The notes beneath the pieces are model-generated. The model was given only the letters and a program-made list of their open reading frames with translations. It was not told the DNA's origin and ran no database searches. From Micrasema longulum (lineage: Eukaryota > Arthropoda > Insecta > Trichoptera > Brachycentridae): a stretch of 64,000 bases of DNA. Positions 1 through 10,839 of this stretch are shown piece by piece; position 1 is the stretch's first letter; the number at the start of each line of letters is the position of its first letter. Location: NCBI GenBank assembly GCA_022494885.1, contig JAGVSM010000451.1:62001-126000 (forward strand), read 5' to 3'. The translations under genes and the position numbers were made by a program.

Positions 1-580
1 GTTATAAATCTCTTTTAGACGTAATTACATTAATTAATGTCTTCTTTATCACCCACTGGGGACCAAAAGTATCGGAGCGATGGTGGTAATGTGTTAAATT
101 CGTAATGTTTCGTAACATCGTTCAATGTTTAAAAAAATATAATGAAATTTATGGAAGTTACACTAATATTTATAGTTTCAACGTTTTCATTAGTTTCAAA
201 CTGTTCATATATTTTTTTATTATCTTTAAAAAAGGTTTATTTTTTAATCACTCATTTAGTAAGAAATTTAAACGTATTTTTTCCAAGATGGTCACGTGTG
301 CAGCGGTTTTTCAAAGTCACAATGTTACAAAGAGAAAACTTTTGAAACATTTTGGATCAAAACACATAAAACTCTAGATAAACAATACAATTGTATTTTT
401 TTTTTGTATTCATCTTCAATTTGGTTTTAAGTAATCTGACGTTTTTCTGCCTTAATTTATTGTTTCAGTGCCTTATGCATTATCGGGTAATATAAAAAGA
501 TCTTTTGTTGTTAAATATTTTTGTTAAATTGATATATTTATTTACCAGGAGCACATGATAAGGAAAAGTAAAATAAATAC
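1..580. other. AT-rich futsch intron, nothing recognised
   Basis: This is sequence downstream of the donor at 579-580. It has scattered poly-T and poly-A runs. I see no exon, repeat family or RNA gene; the one longer open frame (105-377, plus) is AT-driven and looks non-coding. Confidence 0.5.
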
Positions 581-762
581 CTGCAGGTTGCAGAAGAAAT
601 GTCCCAATTGTGGGTAGACCGGCGCATCGCACTTGCGGCTTATGACAGAGCTCAGACCGCGTCCGGAGCAGTTGTTGAGCCTGGTCAGAAGTACGGCGTC
701 GACTCTGTCCAGGTGACGCACGAAGTCCCAGAAGCAGGCTTTGCGGGTGAAACCGCCGTCGA
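581..762 (-). CDS. futsch: Futsch/MAP1-family protein, internal exon (most downstream one seen)
   Basis: This 182-bp minus-strand exon completes a split Val codon and then encodes DGGFTRKACFWDFVRHLDRV, DAVLLTRLNN and, near the end, VYPQLGHFFCNLQ. The D-G-G-[FY]-x-R-[KR]-x-C-F-W and R-H-L-D-R-[VL]-D stretches are diagnostic for the MAP1 N-terminal domain. The acceptor is TTTTCCTGTTACAG above 762 and the donor is GTATTT below 581; the exon ends in phase 0. It has 60 intact codons. The remaining coding exons, including the long repetitive central region typical of Futsch, would lie below position 1 and are outside the window. Confidence 0.96.
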
Positions 763-861
763 CTGTAACAGGAAAACAAAAATATGTGAAAGTAGCGAAC
801 TACTAAAAACACTCTGGAAAACATGTTCACATACAAATTGATCTCCAAAAGAGGTGACATA

Positions 862-1098
862 TATTGGCCTTTAACGCAGTCCCGAATTTACCTCTATGGC
901 CTTTTGTTGTCGGGATATCTAAAATCGAAAGTTTGCGTCAATGAATCGGGTTCTATGGTGAACTTAAAAAAAACATCCGACACGAAATGGCAGCCATTAC
1001 AGAGACTACGTGCCGAGCTGTCCTAAGGAATTTTGCTGTTGGTTTGGATGAGTGCCGTGAGAGTAAAGGATAACATTTAAATGACACAATTTTAAAAC
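862..1098 (+). pseudogene. Tc1/mariner-superfamily transposase, decayed C-terminal fragment
   Basis: The plus strand reads YWPLTQSRIYLYGLLLSGYL then KSKVCVNE and LKK. After a frame change it reads NIRHEMAAITETTCRAVLRN followed by FAVGLDECRESKG, a stop, and HLNDTIL. This is the C-terminal pattern of transposases annotated widely in insects, in which a 'WPPRSPDLTPxDFxLWGYLK' motif carrying the last catalytic acid is followed by a short helical tail. The catalytic 'SPD' region is degraded, there is one frameshift and one stop, and nothing upstream is recognisable, so it is a dead fragment. It lies within 100 bp of the acceptor of exon 581-762, inside the intron and on the opposite strand. I am sure of the superfamily and unsure of the exact clade. 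Confidence 0.8.
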
Positions 1099-2782
1099 GT
1101 AATACTCTAAAATGTGTTTTTCAATATCAAATAATGTTTTTTTGATGGACGCCTCTCTTTTATATATATATGTCGCTAAATAAAAAAAAACACATTATTA
1201 AGGGACATTTGTAAAATGATTTGTTATCCGGTAACTGATAAAATAAACTTCGTAATATTATGTTCCTCATAACCTAAAAGTTTCCTTCACTTATTTTCTT
1301 GTTGACATGTTTGTGGAATAAATTAACACAGGATGAATGTGTGAATAGAAAGGTTGGATGAATACAACCAACAATGATTCTGCCGGACCAGTTAAATTGA
1401 AACCTAGTAACTAAATCTGGTAAAGGAACACTCAATCAAAATTTAGAGTAAGAATAAGTTGATGTTCGTACAATGCGTTACCTGTTCCTTCAGCCATTGA
1501 TTTTTTTAGTGTCTTAACGTTCAACACGCCCAAATCAACGCAGTATTCCTTTCATAATTTCGTCGTTTGATTGTCTCAGAAATGGGTATTATAACTTGAA
1601 AAATTGCCATTTCCGCGAATGATAAATTCCACAATAGTCTAAAAGGAATTTCTATAATACTTGAGTGGAGTTACGCTACCATAGTTGCTTATTGCTTTCT
1701 GCCATTAGCCACAATTTTCCTTATACAAAGCTGTTCTCTTACGGTTTTGTACATTTTCTAATAAATATTTTCCACTCGAGTCCTCCGGGTCCAAATAATA
1801 CAAATAATACTTCCCGGGAGAGCAAAAACGAGTCGAGAGTTTCTCTAAAGTGTTTATTCTTTCGAGATCTTTTCCTCTTATATTACGTCTGTAGTTTTCC
1901 CGTTGAAAAAAACTGCTTCCCAGTATTTGCTGTTCTCTTGGTGGAAAATAACATTTTATGAAAGAGATAATAAGAATAAAAAAGAAAAACTGTATGTAAA
2001 TGTTTTGAGGCATTGATAACCTTGAATGACAGTTATTTATACAATTATTTTCGCAATGTAAAAAAATAATGAAATTGAAGGTAACTTTTAAATATATTCT
2101 CCGAGTTATATAGTAATATTATATTACGAAAATGGTGCTATAAACGATATCCATTGTTGAAATTAGAATATAACATATTATAGTATATTCTTTACGATAC
2201 TCAATTATTTTCGCAATCTAAAAAAATATATATTATAACAGTTTTAGTACAATTACAAATTAACTGATCTTAAATTTTATATTTAAATTAAAGCAATTGA
2301 ATAAATATCACTGAAAGGTAAAAATACTATAATCTCTCTTCACCACGTCCGGTATACTGCACGCACAAGCTTAAAATGAGAGAAAAAAGTCAACACATCT
2401 TTTACTTTTCGACTTGAACCTTTATTTGGCTATCCTTTCTTCCAGTTTTAGCATAAGGAGGTCAAATTACTACGATAGCAATGATAGCTAATACAGGAAG
2501 ATACTGTAAGAAATCATGGAAAAAAATATCCTTAGCATTATTTGTGAAAAGCGACCACACCAGATGCGCCTCTGATTAATAAAAATAGTAATATTTATTT
2601 CAATGGCCGATAGTTATAATTCTTTTGTTCGTTGTCTTTTATTCTGAATCTTCGGCAATGAACAAAAAACGTAACACAAATGTTAAATCAAAAGTCGGTT
2701 TTAAGTTACGTAGAATATATTCTTAGCAATAAGTGCTTATATTGTTGTACTTACATTAAAATATAAATAAAATATGAACAAT
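1099..2782. other. AT-rich intron, no gene seen
   Basis: There are two overlapping open frames on opposite strands near 1665-2013, but neither resembles a family and both are rich in Phe/Leu/Lys, as expected from AT-rich DNA. Several TATA-rich stretches occur at 2090-2290. No repeat partner was found by eye. Confidence 0.4.
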
Positions 2783-3050
2783 ATTTTGAGTTTGTCCAAA
2801 TTTTTGTAGACAAGGACTGGATTCAACTCCCTGGGGAGCTGATAACATTACTTCACAAACATCAACAGATGAAAGAATTGAAAGAATGTAGTTGTTCAAA
2901 TGTGGGCAGAATGGTGAATGTTACACAGTGTGTAAAGTGGCCACTTAAATCAGCCAATGACATGTCATAAGCCCTGTAGATGCCTAGACTTCTATATTAC
3001 CTTTTCTGAAATGTTCTTCATCTCTGTTGTAATATGTTAATGAAATAGTA
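2783..3050. repeat. Foldback-like element copy A (outer arm on left only)
   Basis: It starts CAATATTTTGAGTTTGTCC, passes through a GTAGACAAGGACTGG segment and a middle with GTGGCCACTTAAA, then CATAAGCCCTGTAGATG, and ends near CTCTGTTGTAATATG. The same strings recur, in either orientation, at about eleven other places in the window. The right outer arm (the reverse of the first 70 bp) is missing. Confidence 0.85.
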
Positions 3051-3635
3051 ATTAATTATTATGAAATCGAATAAAAAAACTAGGATATAAGTAACTGGGT
3101 CGAACATCGGAAAGGATGCATTATTATCGGACCGTTAGATAATGAGATTTAAACATTCATATAGAATGAAGTTAAATACAGACATTTGCACGCTTCCGTA
3201 TCTGCATATCAAATCCTCGTTTCTTCACTTGTAAAACTTTAAATAAGCTTAAAACTTGGCGTGTTAAAAGTTATCCTGTATCGGATTATAGTCCACGTGT
3301 GTAATGCAAAACTCACTTACCCCTTCATAATATTGGATATAAGGCACTACCAAGTTTCTTGGCCAGAACTGGAAAACTAGTTACTCGTTTCGTATTCAAT
3401 TATAGGGGAAGGAAAACATTTCTTGTCTAGGAAAATAATGACAGCCATTTTGTTTTTATTGGACTTCAAATAAGTTTTACAGTTAGTCTATTTTATTGGC
3501 TATCTACCATTAACTTTATCATTTTAGATTATTCTTGCCTTTCAGTCAAGATAATTATTATAACATATATCGGCTTCACTTTTGTTCGTGCCATGTATAC
3601 ATAAAACACTTTTTAATAAACATGTAAGATAGTTT

Positions 3636-4075
3636 AAAAATCACAACAGGGATAGAGAATACCTTAAATAAGGGAATACGGAAGTCTAGGCATTTACAGG
3701 GCTTATAAAAAATTGAAAAATTGTTTTCAGACGTTGCCTAGTAAGTAAAATAATTTAGTCAGATTAATCTCTTCACAACAATAAAGGTTTCAGCTCTTTA
3801 ACTTCACTAAAATCAACAAATGGAAAAATTTAAGAAATATGGATGTTCAAACATAGGCAAAATGGTGAATGTCACACAGTGTGTAAAGTGGCCAATTAAA
3901 CCAGCCAATGACAGGTTATAAGCCGTGTAAATGCCTAGATTTCTATATTCCCTTATTTAAGGTATTCTCCATCCCTGTTGTAATTTGTTAATCTTAATGA
4001 CTCCCGGGGGGGTGAAATCCAGTCTTTTGTCTACAAACATTTGGACAAACTCAAATATTGTAATGTAAGATATTG
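3636..4075. repeat. Foldback-like element copy B (both inner arms, outer arm on right only)
   Basis: The left inner arm at 3645-3710 (CACAACAGGGATAG to ACAGGGCTTAT) is matched by the reverse complement at 3918-3990 (ATAAGCCGTGTAAATGCCTA to CCTGTTGTAA). The right outer arm continues to CAAATATTG near 4062. The left outer arm is absent. The interior shares TTCAGCTCTTTAACTTCAC with copies J, K and L. Confidence 0.88.
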
Positions 4076-4446
4076 ATGAAAACAAAATATTAGTTTTTTT
4101 TTTCAATTTCTAGAATATTTATGTTATTTGTGGAAATTTCTCGGATGTGGTTCTAGAAACAAGTAAATTGATCAGTAAATAATAATACAATTTACAAAAT
4201 ATCAGTTCTGGAGCTAAATAATTGGGTTTATAACACTTTTTTTGCTCTCTCGACAAATTACAAATTTGCACTAACTTATACTATTTATGTCCGCCCATCA
4301 AAGATTTCATATGCAAATGTTAAAAAACAATGACATTTTTAATTGTTGGGAATAAATACGTATATTGGTATAATTAAAATTGCCGAGTTTTTTTTGCGAT
4401 ATTCTCATAATTCTGTCCAATAAATGATTATGTTTATTGACTATTT

Positions 4447-4643
4447 TATTTTTATTAATATCCCTACAGAGATGAGGTAGATTTTTTTCAAATTCAGGAT
4501 TATGGATATTCGAGCAATGACAGGTCACAGGATTATGGATATTCGACCAACGACAGGTCATAAGCCCTGTAAACGCTCGAATATCCATAATCCTGAATTC
4601 GAAAAAATTCTACCTCATCTCTGTAGGGATATTAATAAAAATA
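4447..4643. repeat. Large palindrome with 69-bp arms and the foldback-family loop
   Basis: Arms 4447-4515 and 4575-4643 are reverse complements with only two or three mismatches. The 59-bp spacer contains AATGACAGGTCA and then, at 4551-4572, a CGACAGGTCATAAGCCCTGT stretch. A 30-bp part of the left arm plus loop (4497-4527) is repeated directly at 4529-4559. The arms differ from those of the other foldback copies; the loop is the same. Confidence 0.9.
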
Positions 4644-4649
4644 TATACC

Positions 4650-6665
4650 TACTCCCCCTTGGGAGAAATCCAGATTTGTGTATGTACAAAATACACGTAC
4701 CAAAAATAATGTTGTGATTATTTTATTGTATGTTTTTAAAGACGCACGTTCGTAGGTACCTACTTCTAATTACAATAAAGACATAATGTGTTTGAATATC
4801 ATCAAATACGTTTAATTTTGTTAGATTTCTATGCTGAATAAATTAACCGTTTACCATTTAAGGACCGCAATTTATTATCCTTTAATCCTTCGTTTCATGA
4901 AGCCGTTGTTTTGTGGGTGTCGTGATAAATTCTTGTAATCCTTGACCGACCGCCTCGTAATTCAAACGACTTTCTCATCTCCCGCGAATCCTCTTTAATT
5001 ATTTGTTCTTGTGAATAAGCGACGGAATTAAAATTTCAGCATATCAAACCCGGAGGATCATGATAATATAGAATTAGGAGGAGGGATCTTTGTATTGGGT
5101 TATTGCCAGGTAGCGTTTCTAGCAAGCCCGTATATTAATACCCGTTAAAATATAAATTTAACAGCCTATCACAATGAACATGTAGGTATTACTTTTAAAA
5201 TAAATAGTTTTTTTTTTCTATCATCATTAAAAACATTTTCTGTTTATCCATTTAGTACCTGTGTTTGGGATATTAATATTTACATCAAATCAATCTTCGA
5301 TTTAAACAATTTCGAAATGTTGGTTTACGTTCTCGTTTCATGACAGTTCTGGCTATTTACTGTCAAATCGTGCGTTTCGCAGTCAGTTGTCATTTGACAC
5401 GTAAAAGAAATGAATTCGTTGCATTTTTCTCGGATCGACAAATTTGCGCTTGCATAATATTTAGTGTAGATACAATGTGTATCAATGCTATTTTCTTATA
5501 AAATCTAACGATTGAGTACACGTCTTATGAAATAACAATCATAAATATAAATCAACAAAAAAATGATTTGACATTTTAAGTTTTTTTTTCTGTACTGAAA
5601 TGAGATAATTATGACAAATATGAAAATAAAATCTCCAAACATCGCCAGAGAGCCCTAAATGAAATAATGATCTGTTTTAAGGAAAACTATCGATATTACG
5701 TACTTAAATCGCGTTTTAATGTTAAGATGCGTAGAAAGATCCCTATGGAGAAAGATTTATCTCTCGTAAAACGCAAAAAATAATCATAGGATATTACGGA
5801 TTAATTCAAGAAATAATGATAGGTACAATCATGTTGCCATTTTAATAATATTATGGTGTAAAAGTACTATATATATATTTGATTTACTGATCTCCTTCAC
5901 ATTTATATAAACTAAAACCCTATCTAACAGATGTTAATTAAGATTAGCGATACCAGGGTTTGTATTAACTTTTCTAACATCATACATTATGGAAAATATA
6001 AATCTAGTACAAGGTTTTAATATCACAAATTTAATATATTCCTTATAACCAAGATATCACGTAATTAAAAAAATAATTATAGCATGTACTTTACTATAAT
6101 TAATTTAGGTATATATGTAGTTATTTTATTATAATATATTTTTTTACGTGTAAATACCTCACTGGGAACAAGCCGGGTCGAGATATTCATTTGCATTATT
6201 TAATTTAATGATGAAATTAAAATTATTTCATTACCTTTATACCAGTTAATATACATATATCGTAAAAAAAAGTTAAAATGAAAGACAAGTTACATAGAAA
6301 GAAGAGCGATAAAAATTATAAATATCTTCTGAAAAAATAAAAATAATATTTTTATAAGAATACCTACGCTTTTAATTTGTGTAAGCAAAATAAAAGATGA
6401 CAAATGATATATTTTTCAGTAAAAAAAATAAAACAGATCGGAAGATTAAATAAAAATATTGAAAGATATAATACTCGTATTTTTTTTATTTTCTGAGAAT
6501 ACTTGTAAGTCCTTTACCTACAGCAGTTAAAAAATCCTGTCAAATATGTTTCTTGCATAACTATAAATGAATTAATTTTCAGAAATGCCGTTGGTAAAAA
6601 TTGTCTATTCGAACCTTGAATAAATTAAAACAAGACAAATCAAAGCAGTACGAAGAAATATTTCT
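4650..6665. other. AT-rich intron, no gene seen
   Basis: There is a somewhat GC-richer patch at 4895-5060 and a stretch at 5340-5400 with TGTCAAATC and GTCATTTGACA strings, but neither gives a coding frame or a repeat partner that I can see. The rest is long A/T runs. Confidence 0.4.
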
Positions 6666-6669
6666 ATAA

Positions 6670-7066
6670 ACGCAACTAAAGCTTTGTGAATACTTATATC
6701 TTTTCTCGTCTAGATTACTGTCATTACATTTCATTGAACATACGCAAATCTCCCATACAATACCAAACTGTTTTCAATGCAGCAGCAATGTTAATTACGA
6801 AAAAAAAAATATTCTCACATCTCACAACATCTTCGAGACTTGCACTGGTTAAAAAGCCCAGAGATAATAAAATACAAGCTTTGCTGGGCAGTGTGCAAAT
6901 CCCTTCATGAAATGGCTCCAAGATATCCATCGGACCCATGTATTACAGAAAAAAACGTGTCAAGAAAAGCTGCCCAAAGAATAAGTTCGAAGATCGTGCT
7001 TTTGCCGTTGCCGGCCCCTCTGTCTGGAACCAATAGGGTAATATCACATACTGCGAATACCGATTA
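6670..7066 (+). pseudogene. LINE reverse transcriptase C-terminal fragment (CR1/L2-like), part 1
   Basis: One plus frame reads FSRLDYCHYISLNIRKS then VFNAAAMLITKKK and FSHLT; a second frame continues KSLHEMAPRYPSDPC and then, in a third, AVAGPSVWNQ. This order (SRLDYCN, QNAAARL, DHITP, KCLHGMAPxYLSDLC, FAVAGPSxWN) is that of the C-terminal half of CR1/L2-type reverse transcriptases. At least two frameshifts and a stop show that it is dead. The coding match resumes at 7430 after a 345-bp insertion, and the L2-type 3' tail lies at 8424-8485. Confidence 0.85.
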
Positions 7067-7068
7067 AG

Positions 7069-7413
7069 ATATGAAATGGATTTAGAATAATTAATTGTAT
7101 TTTCAAAATGAATATGGATATTGCGGAGAAATGTTTTTAAATATGACTTGAAAAAAGAAAAAAAAATCACTAGACAAAGCGACATGTTTGCCATTGATAG
7201 TTGTGACGTCAAAATTCGTGACGATGTTCTAAAAAAAAAAATCGAATGGATTGGAACCAAGTTGAAAATAAACATGAATCGTGACGTATTAGGGGCGTGG
7301 CCAATGCAATGATCGTTTTTGCGGGAATTCAAATTTACAAATTTAAAAACATGTTTCATGCCACTAATAAGTAGCAAAATCTTTTTTTTTTCTGGACAGT
7401 ATTTCAGAGATCC
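7069..7413 (+). repeat. About 340-bp dispersed repeat, copy 1 (inside the LINE)
   Basis: It matches 15323-15660 in the same orientation from ATATGAAATGGATTTAG through GTGACGTATTAGGGGCGTGG to ACAGTATTTCA. It splits the LINE reading frame. Both copies keep a poly-A run near the middle. The family is not recognised. Confidence 0.88.
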
Positions 7414-7429
7414 CTATTACTTTAAAAAT

Positions 7430-7560
7430 GTTTTTAAAAAAAGGGAAATTTCACTATTACCTTCACACTTGCGAATCATAGATAGCCCCAGTCTTTTCAG
7501 ATCTCAACTAAAATCTCATTTCTTTCATTTGTCATACCATCGGTTTTAAATCAAAAAATA
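7430..7560 (+). pseudogene. LINE reverse transcriptase C-terminal end, part 2
   Basis: The plus frame reads SLLPSHLRIIDSPSLFRSQL then KSHFFHLSYHRF and a stop at 7547-7549. This is the usual 'SLPxxLR-S-xxxFRSxLKTHLF' end of L2/CR1 proteins and continues the fragment that breaks off after 'WN' at 7035. A degenerate second version of the SHLR segment is readable at 7036-7062, so a short target duplication of this codon stretch is possible. Confidence 0.82.
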
Positions 7561-7587
7561 TATGTAATTTAAGTTTAGTTAAATGTG

Positions 7588-8378
7588 AGTTCTGTACCTT
7601 AAAGCTGAAATGCTGGAAGTCACATTTGGTAAATTGTTCAGAAGAGCGGTTCGAAGTTGTAAAACTGTTTCAAATGTATCTTTCGAAGTAAAAACCCAAT
7701 TAATTGCTATTTTTTTTGGATTTATCATATGAATATTTAAGAAAAAAGCATTTAAAATATTGACTATTAAATAACTATGGGACTTCAATGTTTTTTGTTT
7801 TAATCGCTCGGCCCGCGCCTTAGTTCATCCTCGGACTTTAGTATAAACAGTAATGTAAAATATTAAATTAAAAATAATGAATTTATAAACTGTACTTCGG
7901 CAAAAACATTGAACTAGGTGTCATTAATTAAAATATTAATTCTACATGAAAATAACAGGTAAATGTAAATTTATTGACATGATATGAATAGCAATAAAAC
8001 AGTTATTGAAAGTAAACAGCATGTGAAAAAAGGCATAGTAAAATAATGAAATTAACGGTAAAAGAAATGACATTGATTATGACAATTAGACTTAATCTTG
8101 TGCAAAATTTCTCGCAAAACTCGTCAGAAGTAGTTTGTTTTAAAAATGGTGGAATTTATTCGGTATCCACTGCTTTAATACCAGCAAACCGTTGAATTTT
8201 GTTGAAAGCATGAATATTATTACTGCACTACTGGTGTTTTGGAACAAGATATTTCAGTAGTGGTATACCGGAAGACTCCAATGTTTTTAGCATGAAGAGA
8301 ATATGAATATATGACCAAAATGACATTTATAACTCAATTTCGCAAAAAATGTGACGTCCAGCTTTAAGATACAGAGTT
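7588..8378. mobile_element. About 790-bp terminal-inverted-repeat element inserted in the LINE 3' UTR
   Basis: The left end AGTTCTGTACCTTAAAGCTG (7588 on) and AAGTCACATTT are matched in reverse complement by the right end, which contains AATGTGACGTCCAGCTTTAA and finishes GATACAGAGTT (8378). No transposase is visible inside and the target duplication is unclear. Removing it joins the LINE stop codon to its L2-type 3' tail. Confidence 0.7.
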
Positions 8379-8394
8379 TACGTTACGTTGAGTT

Positions 8395-8490
8395 TTTAAT
8401 GTAAGTTTAATAAATAAAGTTGTAAAGCGCCCTTGAGGTGATTTTTTTACAAAAATGAGCTGTATAAATCAGCCAAATATTACTATTAAT
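8395..8490 (+). repeat. L2/CR1-type LINE 3' tail
   Basis: It contains AAAGCGCCCTTGAGGTGATT followed by a poly-T run, ACAAAAATGAGCTGTATAAAT. The hairpin-like GCGC...TTGAG...GCGCTATATAAAT tail is typical of L2-clade LINEs. It ends only about 75 bp from the donor of exon 8565-8723. A second copy of the tail lies at 13288-13350. Confidence 0.8.
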
Positions 8491-8564
8491 GTCCTTTAGA
8501 AATATTCAACTACGTCTTTAGTCAATTAATACCAGAAGCAAATACCATTGTATAAGTAACTTAC

Positions 8565-8723
8565 CTAACATATTGAATCCATTAATTCCAAATAGGGCAG
8601 CATCTCCCTGCCCACCTGGGAAAACGTACAGCGTGGGGTGGCTAAATCGGATATTGCCCACAATGTCACTTGACTCGAGCAACTGTTCAATGCTTGCGGG
8701 CACTAAGTAAGGCTCGACGTAAG
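8565..8723 (-). CDS. futsch: Futsch/MAP1-family protein, internal exon with the GDAALFGINGFNML motif
   Basis: This 159-bp minus-strand exon encodes YVEPYLVPASIEQLLE, then a SSDIVGNIRFSHPTLYVFPG segment, and ends GDAALFGINGFNML plus one base. The last segment is the most conserved signature of the MAP1A/MAP1B/Futsch N-terminal domain, whose fold resembles metallo-beta-lactamases (family knowledge). The acceptor is TTTTTGTTACAG above 8723 and the donor is GTAAGT below 8565, a strong consensus. Both flanking introns are phase 1, and the last base joins with exon 581-762 to give Val-Asp-Gly-Gly. There are no lesions. The upstream intron is about 5.8 kb and the downstream one about 7.8 kb. Confidence 0.96.
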
Positions 8724-9339
8724 CTGTAACAAAAATAAACCTTGCGTCAGACCTAGTGAAAAGGACACTGTTCTCAGAAGAAAGAAGGTAGCTCGGATAA
8801 AAGCTTCTACGTAATGAAGCTCTCAAAGGTCACGCAAAACATGTAAAAATATGAAATACACGTACAATGAAGCCCTTTAGTTGGTGCTATAAAAATAATC
8901 AACACTATTTAACGAATACTATTTTAAGTACGTCCAAATGTTTGTAACAGGCAGGTTTTTTTCTTTTTTCTTTGCATTTTACAAAAGGTTTACATAAGTT
9001 ACAAATTTAAAAAAAAACTATTTCATTAACACAAAAAAAAACACAAAAGCATGGCCTGTGTGTGGGTAAACATTTAATTTAACCAGTCTGAAGATGCCCA
9101 TTAGAAGGTGAAAGCGCTAATTGGTCAAAATTAAAGAGTGGAAGTGTACCAAGTATTTTTAAAATTAATAACTTATTTGGAAATATAAGTTATTACATCA
9201 TTACAATGGAATTCCATCAAAAATTGTCAATAAATAATTTAAATGAAATAATTTAATTTTATGTTTAAATAAAGTCTTCTGGAAGAATACGATGGATATC
9301 AAAAAGTAAAAAAAACACTGCTAATATTAGAACACTATT

Positions 9340-9960
9340 TTTTTGTTGCTTACTGGTGTTATTAAATCATTGAACAGTTTTATAGCTATGAAAAATGAGT
9401 GTCTTTGCCCGTGTCTGGATTTACAATAGGGGATTTCAAGTAAACTATGCAATCTTTGACTAGATTTATAAAATTTTGTAGGAAAATAAATGTTGGCACA
9501 TATAAAATATATTTTAGAGATTGCTGGCCAGAAATTTCTGGTAGCTTAAAAAAATCAGCTTCGTGAAATAATTGGTTGGATGGAAAAGTTGAATTTTTAT
9601 AAAGTATAATTTTAAAAATTAGTTTTTGTACGGTTTCTAAGGTCTTAAAATTTTTATTTTTATTTATAAAGGAAAAACAACAGTTGTTATATAATAATAC
9701 AAAATATTAAAAAAAAAAAAATAGTGCATACATCCAGTTAAAGTTTTTCACAAATATAATGACAGAACGTGTTACACAGTAAAGAGAAAAACAATATATT
9801 ATAAAAGACATGAGAAAAAAAAGAGCTTGTAAGAAGGTTAAGGGATGAGGAAATAGAGTGGAGGAGCGGAGGAGAGGGATTTTCATAATATAGTTGACCA
9901 ATTCAAAATTTTGAAATTACAATAAAATAACATAATTAAAGGAATATAAACTTATTACAC
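9340..9960 (-). pseudogene. LINE 3' region, decayed (family Y copy 1)
   Basis: The minus strand around 9440-9360 reads SRHGQRHSFFIAIKLFNDLI, like the 'RxRxSFxxxxxKLYNxLP' end of LINE proteins. The following 3' UTR (about 9735-9900, with GGAGGAGAGGGATTTT on the plus strand) matches 24460-24640. The frame is broken. Confidence 0.6.
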
Positions 9961-10185
9961 ACTGACAAATGTTTTATTTTAGTGTTTCAAAAAGTTTTTT
10001 TTGAAGTTAAATTTTTTTTTATTAAAAATATCTAAATGGGGACAATTTGGAGCAGCTACCATAAATAAATGAGTTTTGAACATAATTTTATTTGGGCAAT
10101 GAATTATACAAAAATGAACTTGTTAGTATGATTATTATAGGCTCCTCCCCATCCAATTATTCCATAAGAAAGAGAAGACTCAAGA

Positions 10186-10475
10186 AATCTAAGTGGCCGC
10201 TTTACACACACTGTGCAACATTCACCATTCCTTTGTTTAAACATCCACATTTTCTCATCTCACCGACATAATAAAGGTTTCCGCTTTTTTACTCCACAAA
10301 AGTCAAGAGATGGAACACTTGAGGAAATGTGGATGTTTTGACATAGGCAGAATGGTGAATGTTACACAGTGTGTAAAATGGCCACTGAAACCAGTGAACG
10401 ACAGGTCATAAGCCCAGTAAATGCCTAGACCTCAACTTTTACTTCATAAAATGTTTTCCCTCTCTGTTGCACCAA
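10186..10475. repeat. Foldback-like element copy C
   Basis: Left AAGTGGCCGCTTTACACACA...CATTCACCATT (10189-10230) is the reverse complement of 10348-10385. The right side continues through GACAGGTCATAAGCCC and ATGCCTAGACCTCAAC to CCCTCTCTGTTGCACC. The left end is truncated inside the family sequence. Confidence 0.85.
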
Positions 10476-10604
10476 ATTTAGATACTATTTATATTTAGTT
10501 TGTTATTTATGTTATTGTAGAATTGATTAAACTCTTCAGAATCATGTTGATAGTGAAAATATTGTTTGTCGAAAAATTATATTTCCCATGACCGAACAAA
10601 GAGT

Positions 10605-10829
10605 GGTTTTTCCTTTCCTTTCGGTACACAGAGGCCAGGGAAAATAAGTAAAAGCTCAATATAATATCGAGATTTACTTTGATATAAAGCATGAAAAGTA
10701 ATTGAAATTAATTGATTCCCAAAGCATGTTATTTCATATTGAGTTTTTTTTGTATTCAGCGATATTGGATTTAAAAAATATTCTCACATTAATTTCATCA
10801 AAAAATATAATAATTTGTGAAACATAAAT
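10605..10829. repeat. 225-bp repeat, nearly identical to 23230-23449
   Basis: It runs from GGTTTTTCCTTTCCTTTCGG to GTGAAACATAAAT. Against 23230-23449 (same orientation) I count about six substitutions and a few small gaps, so roughly 97 percent identity. That is far higher than any other repeat pair in the window. There is no recognisable gene; the minus-strand open frames are shared by both copies. Confidence 0.9.
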
Positions 10830-10839
10830 TATCTATCAG

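Noticed and set aside
599..841. Plus-strand open frame opposite futsch exon 581-762
   Set aside because: It is the antisense shadow of the exon; the minus strand gives MAP1 motifs with proper splice sites.
1665..2013. Overlapping frames of about 100 codons on both strands
   Set aside because: Neither resembles a protein family; both look like AT-rich noise.
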